A stretch of DNA of 64,000 nt from Bacteroides finegoldii DSM 17565. GTDB taxonomy: Bacteria; Bacteroidota; Bacteroidia; Bacteroidales; Bacteroidaceae. Shown here piece by piece: positions 57,447 through 64,000 of this stretch. Under the pieces are notes generated by a model. That model saw only the letters and a list, made by a program, of their open reading frames with translations. It did not search any database and was not told the DNA's origin. Numbering within the stretch: the stretch's first letter is position 1; each line of letters opens with the position of its first letter. The position numbers were made by a program, and so were the translations under genes. The stretch covers positions 124,001 through 188,000 of the forward strand of contig NZ_GG688320.1 in the NCBI RefSeq assembly GCF_000156195.1. The letters are read 5' to 3'.

Positions 57447-59622
57447 TTAATATATGGATTCGTTTATTGTGCCTGTGTGAAGAAAGTACTGTTTACCATT
57501 AGAATAGAAGAATGGAAGTTCTTCTTTTCCTGTTGTTAGATTCCGTAACCAATAAAGCGTAGCATACGGTACATCTTTAAAATCCAAATAACTATTTTCT
57601 GCATAAAGTATTTTAAACTTCTTCCAACCATTGGCATAATAAAAAAGAGCATAACTATCCCCCGGAACAATCCCATTATTCGCTGTTCGTGGAACAAACC
57701 GAATACGATTGATTTGTACAGGAGTTCCAAAATCCATACCTACCGAAGAAGTTGTCACATAGGTATCATAGTTTCCGTCAAAAGCATCCGCAGCATTATG
57801 TCCGGTATTAAGAGGAATTCCATTAATCCGATATAAGAATTGATTCTTATCTTCCGGTTGTTCCTTAGAAAAGACAGGTAGAGGTGTCGGAGAAGAGCAT
57901 TTATGATTTCGTGAATATCTCCCCAAAAACTCCATATGAGCAATATTAACACCTTTTTTATCGGGATTCCGGAAGCGATAATATCGGTACTTCTTGTCAT
58001 TTTTAAATTCGACTTCTTGGAAATATGGACATGGGACATAATCTAAGATATAAAGTGTGTCAAAATCCCGTTTTTCCTTATTACTTCCCAAGATATAAGA
58101 ACCCTTAATCCTTTCCTGCAATGCTTTCAGCCTTCGCTTTTCCGGATATTTACGTAAAAGATGCAACGTTTCTTTTTTAGTTGTATCACATTTCAAAGTG
58201 ATATATTTCATACCCGCAGACTGTTTATTTTCACCTGTAACAAGTAACTTTCCGTTTACCAAAGATATATCGAGCTTCTTTTTTTGCTGTTCATTAACCG
58301 TAAGAGGTTCTGGTATATCTTTCCTAAGTCGTGAAGATAATATCATAAACGGTTCATTGATTTCAAGCATTGTTTCTCCATCAAAAATAACGGGAAAGAA
58401 CAAAGTATTTAAAGGTATCTGTTCAAAAATGATTTCACTTTTTCGATGATCGATTTTGCCCCAGCCTACAGGCGTAAGCCCTTTAGTAGTGAACATGCAG
58501 ATATAAGCAATATTATTATCAATATTATCCAGTAATGGTAACCGTAAAGTTATGGTTTGATGATAACGGAAAGTCTGATCACTTAACAAAGGAGTACTAA
58601 ACTGTTCAGGAACAAATTCATCTTCTGCTGCCATAAAATAAGGAGTATTATATTGTACTCCAAAAGTTTTTCTATATACCTTTCCGCAATACTTTATATT
58701 ACTATCCCAATCTTCACGCAAGTTATTACCTGGCGCTGTATAAGGCTGGATTATTCCCGTCGAATCAGGAGAATTACACCAATAATGTTTGCTATCCCTA
58801 TCCAACCATTTTGGAGTAAATTCATAAACAGCAGGGATACCACATGCCCGTAAGACATTACAACTCCAGTTCGTCATATTATGGCAATCCATTTTAAATC
58901 TAGGAACGAACAAATCATAAATCCCCATGTGCTCTTTAGGCTTTACATATTTATTCAGCCACCTACATTTATCAACATATATCTTATACCATTCCACAGA
59001 TTCGTGTATAGTACCCAATAAAGAATCCAATAATATCTTTTCATACATTTTCCGGATTTGACTACGTTTCATTAAAGGATATTCATTGGTAGTCCGATAT
59101 GGTAAAATAAACTCTTTAGAAAAAGTCAAAATCCTTATCTGTTTTATAACCTTTTTCATTCCAGATTCTCAATGCTGATTCTATATTATCAACTAAGAAC
59201 TCAGAATTTATGATTTGAATATCAGTCTTATCCACATTTAAAATTCTAGGAACAGCAATTTTTTTAAAATTTTCAGCTAATGATATGCATAGTGAATCAT
59301 GCTTTTTCTTTTTATATGGACGTATTTCTTCAATAGTCATATTGGAAAACAATTGAAAATAAATAGAATCAACCCTCTCAAAATAGGAATTGTATGCAGA
59401 ATCAAGCAAAATCATCTCTTTTGATTGATGATATGGCATATTCTCTATTAAAAAACAAGCTGACTGATAAGGTATTTTTCCTTGTTTTCTAAAATGTTCC
59501 AGCACTTTTTCCAATTCTTTGCGATTGTCGCCAGCCTGTTCTAATGCTTATTCAACAGCATCAGGATACTTATGACAAGACATAAACAGACACATAAAAC
59601 CTAAAAATAAGAGTGTTCTCAT
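57447..59622 (-). pseudogene. Transglutaminase-like lipoprotein gene with two lesions
   Basis: The intact protein would have ~725 residues. It starts at the ATG at 59622 with a lipoprotein signal (MRTLLFLGFMCLFMSC), but an in-frame TAA follows at 59548-59550 (ELALEQAG context). The frame continues to 59116, where an extra T in a TTTTT run at about 59121-59125 shifts it; the remainder runs to 57447. The second part has a transglutaminase-like core (MDCHNMTNWSCNVLRACG with catalytic Cys, then HYWCNS) and a C-terminal discoidin-like region (DAFDGNYDTYVTTSS). With two independent lesions it is probably a genuine pseudogene, although the T-run one could be a base-calling error. Its promoter at 59665-59672 is intact. 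Confidence 0.85.
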
Positions 59623-59664
59623 ATAGTATATGATTTATTAATTACCATTCTATGAATTCCGAAG

Positions 59665-59728
59665 CAAAATTAGGCTATTTTAGATGTACAGTCCTTGTAC
59701 GATTGTACGTAAAGATAGAATTTTGTAC
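59665..59728 (-). promoter_or_regulatory. Promoter and pectin-type motif of the transglutaminase-like gene
   Basis: Minus-strand -7 box TAATTTTG at 59665-59672, leader ~36 nt to the ATG at 59622. The motif GTACGTAAAGATAGAAT lies at 59705-59721, 33 bp from the -7 edge. TGTAC occurs at 59685, 59696, 59704 and 59724. Confidence 0.6.
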
Positions 59729-59856
59729 ATTTACGTCTATATCATTTACTTTTCATAACATATCCAAGATAAAGCATAATTTATCTTGAACCAAAAAAGA
59801 AAAAAGATGACTCTTCTTTCATAATCTTCTTCAACGTTCTTAATAAACTATTGAAG

Positions 59857-59893
59857 AGTTTATTATAAACGGTATCCAAGTTTATTATAAACG
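59857..59893. repeat. Two palindromic direct repeats, 22 bp apart
   Basis: AGTTTATTATAAACG occurs at 59857-59871 and 59879-59893. Each contains a perfect palindrome GTTTAT-T-ATAAAC. 22 bp is close to two helical turns, so a dimeric regulator could bind both on one face. They lie ~185 bp upstream of the transglutaminase-like promoter. The surrounding 59729-60153 holds no gene other than the terminator at 59934-59974. Confidence 0.6.
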
Positions 59894-59933
59894 ATGAATC
59901 TCCGGATTAAGGATATAACCGTGATTTTTCGCA

Positions 59934-59974
59934 ACAAAAAAAGGCTGCAAATCCCATAAAGATTCGCAGCCTTT
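59934..59974 (-). terminator. Rho-independent terminator of the GH28 gene
   Basis: Stem AAAGGCTGC (59940-59948) and GCAGCCTTT (59966-59974) extended by AATC/GATT with one G-U pair; on the minus strand it is followed by TTTTTTTG. It lies ~180 bp after the stop of the GH28 gene at 60154. Confidence 0.85.
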
Positions 59975-60153
59975 AGCTCATACAGAAACTCTCACAGCTT
60001 AACTACTGTAAGGGCTTCCTGATATATTGTCATCATATTGTACTAGTTTCTTTTTCATTCTTTTTAATCAAACCTTTTATCTATTGATATTCACACCTAC
60101 AAATATACAACATAAAAAAGGCTTTGTCAAGAGCTTCCTGCCTGTAAGGAGAA

Positions 60154-61617
60154 TTACTTGTAATTAATCTCAATCTTACTATCTATATTATCCGTTTGCC
60201 GCAATCGGCTTTTATCTTTTACCGTCAAATGAATATCCTGTAACTGGAAATTCTTTCCATAAGTTATCTTTCCGACAGATTCCACCTCCGCATTAATGTT
60301 AGACAGATAAAAATTCTCGATGCGATGACTTGCGTTCCATCCCGAAGCGGAAATAAAACGTTTTGCTCCATCTGCTTTTACGTGAGAGAAATACACATTA
60401 CGAAAATGAGGATACCCCTTTTCCTTCGGCTCTACCGGAGTCAACATAGTAGTCCAGTGTTCAGGAACATCTTTTCCTTCATATTCTTTCGGCAAGGCAG
60501 AATAACTATATTTCGGATTCCAGTTCAAATCGACAGACAGAATATGAGTCACACTATCAGCCTCAACACGCGTCATATAGATATTCTCGACCGTTCCGCC
60601 ACGGTTCATGGATGATTTCAGACGCAATGTCGTTCCTGTGCCATACGCTATCAGATCATGAGCCAGTACATTGCGGATAGAACCGGAAGTCTCACTTCCG
60701 CAAGTCAGCAAGCCCGCACCTTTACGGGCAATACAGTTACGAACCACCACATTCTCCGTCGGACGATTCACACGCAGTCCATCCGCGTCACGCCCTGCCT
60801 TAATACAAATATTATCATCGTTGCAATCCACATCACAGTTTTCTACCAGAATATTGGTGGATGAATCAATATCAATGCCATCCGTACTTGGTCCGTGACC
60901 TCCTACATTATTATTAATAGTAAGTCCGCTCACCGAACAATGATCCGAATACAAAATCTGACAAGCCCAGAATCCCGTACGCACCAACGTAAAGTCTTTC
61001 AACGTGATATGCTTGCTGTTGGAAACCAGTACTCCCCTCACCCGCTTGCAATCATAATCCACAATCCAGCGCAGATTCTTCTTCTCATATTCCTCCCGCA
61101 TCGCCCAATATTTATCCCAGAATACTTTTCCGCGGCAATCGATAAAGCCTTCCCCCGTAAGAGCGGCATTTTCCGCATCCATTATATTGATAACAGCCGA
61201 AGGCCATGTCATTTCGATACCGGCAATGCGGGAAGGAAATTCCGGATAGTCCTGAATATTATCACTCGCAAGCAAGGTAGTACCTTTACTAAGATGCAGG
61301 TTCACACCACTCTTGATAAACAAAGCACCTATTTTATAATACCCCGGGGCAACAACTACCGTGCCTCCTCCCTGTTGGTGACAAGCATCAATAGCGGCCT
61401 GGATAGCAGGAGTACTAAATACGGAAGTGTCATTCCGCAACCCGAACTTTCCGGCATCCCATTCTGTGTTTTCCGGAGTCCTCTGTGCCCCCACCTGATC
61501 GGCCCACGATAAATCCGGCTTTGCAGACACACTTCCCCAATCATAAGCGGGAGTTGTCTTTTTCGGAGTTGTAACACCAATCAAGGCCAATAGTACAATA
61601 GATAAAAGATACTTCAT
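60154..61617 (-). CDS. GH28 rhamnogalacturonan-type hydrolase
   Basis: 487-residue secreted beta-helix enzyme with signal peptide (YLLSIVLLALIGVTTP). GH28 residues: STDGIDIDSS, DCNDDNICIKAG, AGLLTCGSETSG in place of the GHG, and TLRLKSSMNRGG in place of RIK. The start MKYLLS at 61617 fits the -7 box at 61642-61649 with a ~19-nt leader; the frame extends to 61644 only by running into the promoter. It is divergent from the PL11 gene, with which it shares a control region. Confidence 0.92.
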   Translation of the reverse strand: MKYLLSIVLLALIGVTTPKKTTPAYDWGSVSAKPDLSWADQVGAQRTPENTEWDAGKFGLRNDTSVFSTPAIQAAIDACHQQGGGTVVVAPGYYKIGALFIKSGVNLHLSKGTTLLASDNIQDYPEFPSRIAGIEMTWPSAVINIMDAENAALTGEGFIDCRGKVFWDKYWAMREEYEKKNLRWIVDYDCKRVRGVLVSNSKHITLKDFTLVRTGFWACQILYSDHCSVSGLTINNNVGGHGPSTDGIDIDSSTNILVENCDVDCNDDNICIKAGRDADGLRVNRPTENVVVRNCIARKGAGLLTCGSETSGSIRNVLAHDLIAYGTGTTLRLKSSMNRGGTVENIYMTRVEADSVTHILSVDLNWNPKYSYSALPKEYEGKDVPEHWTTMLTPVEPKEKGYPHFRNVYFSHVKADGAKRFISASGWNASHRIENFYLSNINAEVESVGKITYGKNFQLQDIHLTVKDKSRLRQTDNIDSKIEINYK

Positions 61618-61641
61618 AATTACTTCTTTTAGTTCATGTTG

Positions 61642-61698
61642 CAAAATTATCGCATATCATCAAAGAGGTAATGGACGGATGTACGCAAAAGATAGAAT
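61642..61698 (-). promoter_or_regulatory. GH28 promoter and pectin-type motif
   Basis: Minus-strand -7 box TAATTTTG at 61642-61649. The motif GTACGCAAAAGATAGAAT at 61681-61698 is 32 bp from the -7 edge, as at 52776 and 59705. Confidence 0.65.
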
Positions 61699-61737
61699 AT
61701 TATATCATACGGACAATTAATTTGAAAGGGTGCACAA

Positions 61738-61795
61738 TTGTATATATTCTTTGTACATTTCTCCATTTCATACATTCAAAAAAGGAGTAATTTTG
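61738..61795 (+). promoter_or_regulatory. PL11 promoter and inverted copy of the motif
   Basis: Plus-strand -7 box TAATTTTG at 61788-61795; transcription would start near 61802, 33 nt before the ATG at 61835. A reverse-strand copy of the shared motif (GTACAAAGAATATATACAAT) lies at 61737-61756, so one regulator could serve both divergent genes. Confidence 0.6.
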
Positions 61796-61834
61796 CGAGT
61801 GAATTATAATAAGGTACAAACCGATAAAACAAAT

Positions 61835-63736
61835 ATGAGAAGAATTGCAATTTATCTATTGTGCATATTCATGTTACTGCCTGTTGTAACAATGACAGCA
61901 CAACCTGGTTATAACTATTCAAAGTTACAACGGGAGAAACTAAACCGCGGCGTAGTTGCCATTCGCGAAAACCCTTCAGAAGTAATCGTTTCGTGGAGGT
62001 ATCTTTCTTCCGATCCGATACAAACCGGTTTCAACGTATACAGAGACGGGAAGAAATTGACAGACACTCCCATCACTGTCAGCACCCTGTTCCGTGATAA
62101 GAATAACAGTCAGGAAACGGCTGTTTACGAAGTGCGTCCTGTTCTAAAAGGAAAGGAGACGCATCACATTGACGGTACATACACATTCCCGGAAAACGCG
62201 CCTCTCGGCTATCTGGAAATTCCCCTGCAAAAACCGGCAGACGGAATAACTCCGGCAGGTGATACCTACACGTACAGTCCCAATGATGCTTCCATCGGTG
62301 ACGTAGACGGTGACGGCGAATACGAAATTATCCTCAAATGGGACCCCAGCAATTCACACGACAATTCACATGAAGGCTATACAGGCGAAGTATACATCGA
62401 TTGTTACCGAATGAACGGAGAACAACTATGGCGTATCAACTTGGGTAAAAACATACGTGCAGGAGCTCATTATACTCAATTCATGGTGTACGATCTGGAT
62501 GGCGACGGCAAAGCGGAAGTAGTGATGCGGACTGCCGACGGAACAGTGGACGGAAAAGGAAAAGTAATTGGAAATGCCGATGCAGACTATCGCGAAGCCG
62601 GTACCTTTGACCAAAGCAGGAATCAAATGATGAAGCAAGGACGTATTCTGAAAGGCAAAGAATACCTGACTGTTTTTTCAGGAGACACCGGTGAAGCCTT
62701 ACATACCATCGACTACATCCCTGCCCGCGGCAACGTTGCCGACTGGGGAGACGCAAAAGGTAACCGAAGCGACCGCTTCCTGGCTTGTGTAGCCTATCTT
62801 GACGGAGTACACCCAAGTGTTGTCATGTGCCGAGGCTACTACACGCGTACTGTTCTGGCTGCCTTCGACTGGAACGGAAAAGAACTGAAGAACCGTTGGG
62901 TATTCGACAGCAACCATCCCGGATGTGAGCAGTACGCCGGACAAGGAAACCACAATCTGCGTGTAGGCGATGTGGATGGTGACGGATGCGACGAAATCAT
63001 TTACGGTTCCTGTGCTATCGACCACAACGGCAAAGGACTTTATTCTACCCGAATGGGACATGGAGACGCCATCCACCTGACACATTTCGACCCTTCCCGT
63101 AAAGGTCTGCAAGTATGGGACTGCCACGAAAACAAACGTGACGGAAGTACGTACAGAGATGCCGCCACCGGAGAAGTGTTGTTTCAGCTAAAAAGCAATA
63201 CCGATGTAGGACGTTGTATGGGCACCGACATTGACCCGACTCATCCGGGTGTGGAAATGTGGTCAGGAGATTCACAAGGAATTCGAAACGTAAAAGGAGA
63301 AATCATAGCCCCTAAAATGAGAAATATGCCGACCAATATGGCTGTCTGGTGGGATGGAGACCTATTACGCGAACTATTGGATAGAAACATGATTATTAAA
63401 TACGACTGGGAAAATAAAAAGTTTGCTCCGCTTGTCAAATTCACAGGAACTCTTTTCAACAATGGAACGAAATCGAATCCTTGTCTGCAAGGTGACATTA
63501 TAGGCGACTGGCGGGAAGAAGTACTCGTACACTCCGAGGACAACGCTTCTCTCCGGCTCTACGTTTCGACTATCCCGACCGAATACAGATTCCACACCTT
63601 CCTTGAAGAACCGATATACAGAATCAGTATCGCTACCCAAAATGTAGGCTATAACCAGCCAACACAACCGGGATTCTATTTCGGACCGGACCTTATAAAG
63701 ATGAAAGGTACTTTCAGAGGATATCAATTCAAGTAA
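61835..63736 (+). CDS. PL11 rhamnogalacturonan lyase
   Basis: 633-residue secreted enzyme with signal peptide (CIFMLLPVVTMTAQ). PL11 enzymes are eight-bladed beta-propellers that cleave the RG-I backbone (Rha-GalA) by elimination. Evidence: GFNVYRDGKKLTDTPI, multiple calcium-binding blade motifs (GDVDGDGEYEIILKWDPS, DLDGDGKAEVVMRTADG, GDVDGDGCDEIIYGS), CDEIIYGSCAIDHNGKG and TEYRFHTFLEEPIYRISI near the end. The ATG at 61835 agrees with the promoter; a longer frame to 61730 reads through it. Only plus-strand pectin gene; divergent from a GH28. Products would feed the GH105 domain at 47938-50469. Confidence 0.97.
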   Translation: MRRIAIYLLCIFMLLPVVTMTAQPGYNYSKLQREKLNRGVVAIRENPSEVIVSWRYLSSDPIQTGFNVYRDGKKLTDTPITVSTLFRDKNNSQETAVYEVRPVLKGKETHHIDGTYTFPENAPLGYLEIPLQKPADGITPAGDTYTYSPNDASIGDVDGDGEYEIILKWDPSNSHDNSHEGYTGEVYIDCYRMNGEQLWRINLGKNIRAGAHYTQFMVYDLDGDGKAEVVMRTADGTVDGKGKVIGNADADYREAGTFDQSRNQMMKQGRILKGKEYLTVFSGDTGEALHTIDYIPARGNVADWGDAKGNRSDRFLACVAYLDGVHPSVVMCRGYYTRTVLAAFDWNGKELKNRWVFDSNHPGCEQYAGQGNHNLRVGDVDGDGCDEIIYGSCAIDHNGKGLYSTRMGHGDAIHLTHFDPSRKGLQVWDCHENKRDGSTYRDAATGEVLFQLKSNTDVGRCMGTDIDPTHPGVEMWSGDSQGIRNVKGEIIAPKMRNMPTNMAVWWDGDLLRELLDRNMIIKYDWENKKFAPLVKFTGTLFNNGTKSNPCLQGDIIGDWREEVLVHSEDNASLRLYVSTIPTEYRFHTFLEEPIYRISIATQNVGYNQPTQPGFYFGPDLIKMKGTFRGYQFK

Positions 63737-63780
63737 GTGTTATACTAAAAGTATCAGCGCCAACCACAAATACACATCTC

Positions 63781-63811
63781 TTGCCCTTGGTATTTTACTA
63801 TACGAAGGGCA
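63781..63811 (+). terminator. Possible terminator after the PL11 gene
   Basis: TGCCCTT (63782-63788) and AAGGGCA (63805-63811) form a stem, followed by GATTTGTTT. It is 45 bp past the PL11 stop. Confidence 0.5.
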
Positions 63812-63813
63812 GA

Positions 63814-63846
63814 TTTGTTTAAAATCCAAAGAAATAACTATCTTTG
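63814..63846 (+). promoter_or_regulatory. Promoter of the hybrid two-component regulator
   Basis: -33 TTTG at 63814-63817 and -7 TATCTTTG at 63839-63846, 21 bp apart. Transcription would start near 63853, ~21 nt before the ATG at 63874. Confidence 0.7.
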
Positions 63847-63873
63847 CCTGCATATAACACATATAAATCCACT

Positions 63874-64000
63874 ATGAAGAAGAATACATTCCTTATATTA
63901 TCGCTTTTATTGCTTTATCTCTATCCACTGTCGGCCTCCGTGGAAATTCGCTCCAATAAGCTGACTACCGGAGATGGATTAGCAAATAATTCGACCCGCT
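63874..64000 (+). CDS. Hybrid two-component sensor-regulator (HTCS), start only
   Basis: The first 42 codons run off the window. They encode a signal peptide (FLILSLLLLYLYPLSA) followed by VEIRSNKLTTGDGLANNSTR, the typical start of the periplasmic Reg_prop propeller of Bacteroides HTCS proteins ('LTT-x-DGLxxNxV/T'). These proteins sense an oligosaccharide in the periplasm and activate the neighbouring utilisation locus through an AraC-type domain. It probably controls the pectin genes in this window. Confidence 0.85.
   Translation, partial: MKKNTFLILSLLLLYLYPLSASVEIRSNKLTTGDGLANNSTR

Noticed and set aside
61730..61834. N-terminal extension of the PL11 gene
   Set aside because: The extension lies in the promoter, upstream of the signal peptide, and is not like any secreted-protein start.

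Overview
The window comes from a Bacteroides-type gut bacterium. The evidence is two SusC/SusD pairs, the start of a hybrid two-component regulator, promoters with the Bacteroidetes TAnnTTTG -7 element, almost no Shine-Dalgarno sequences, and families largely confined to Bacteroides (DUF4251, DUF5043, DUF4450). No rRNA, tRNA or CRISPR array was seen.

Region 1 (62-18362) is a nine-gene minus-strand defence operon. In transcription order it encodes an XRE regulator, a type I adenine methyltransferase (interrupted by a one-base deletion), a specificity subunit, an AlbA_2/Schlafen-type ATP-binding protein, a NERD + pseudokinase + Ser/Thr kinase + P-loop NTPase fusion, an unknown 518-residue protein, a 1845-residue protein with a PD-(D/E)xK-like motif and a C-terminal HerA-type ATPase, a PP2C phosphatase and a small HTH-like protein. 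There is no HsdR. The set resembles the methylation-associated defence system (MADS) and recalls DptFGH restriction modules and PglW kinases. A 19-bp perfect hairpin inside hsdS and 11-bp tandem repeats between two genes are unexplained.

Region 2 (18398-23672) holds a small Cys-motif protein, a three-gene split HipA toxin-antitoxin module (HipB-HipS-HipT order) with three evenly spaced operators, gene debris, a DUF4251 protein and a complete IS1182-like element with a frameshifted transposase and a 5-bp target duplication.

Region 3 (23687-52744 and 60154-64000) is a pectin/rhamnogalacturonan utilisation locus. It has two SusC/SusD pairs, three fasciclin-domain lipoproteins, a PL1 lyase, an acetylesterase-GH105 fusion, three GH28 enzymes, two six-hairpin glycosidase-like proteins, a PL11 rhamnogalacturonan lyase, a decayed parallel-beta-helix gene and, at the right edge, the start of a hybrid two-component regulator. 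The surface lyases, SusCD transporters and periplasmic GH28/GH105 enzymes would together cleave, import and finish RG-I. Several of the genes share an upstream motif rich in TGTAC and AAAGATAGAAT about 32 bp from the -7 element.

Region 4 (52814-59728) interrupts the pectin locus. It encodes a WG-repeat protein, a DUF5043 protein, a lipoprotein with an HELMH metalloprotease motif, an O-antigen-ligase-like membrane protein with TPRs, and a transglutaminase-like lipoprotein gene broken by a stop and a frameshift. Three genes in the window carry single-base frameshifts, so sequencing error must be excluded before they are called real lesions.
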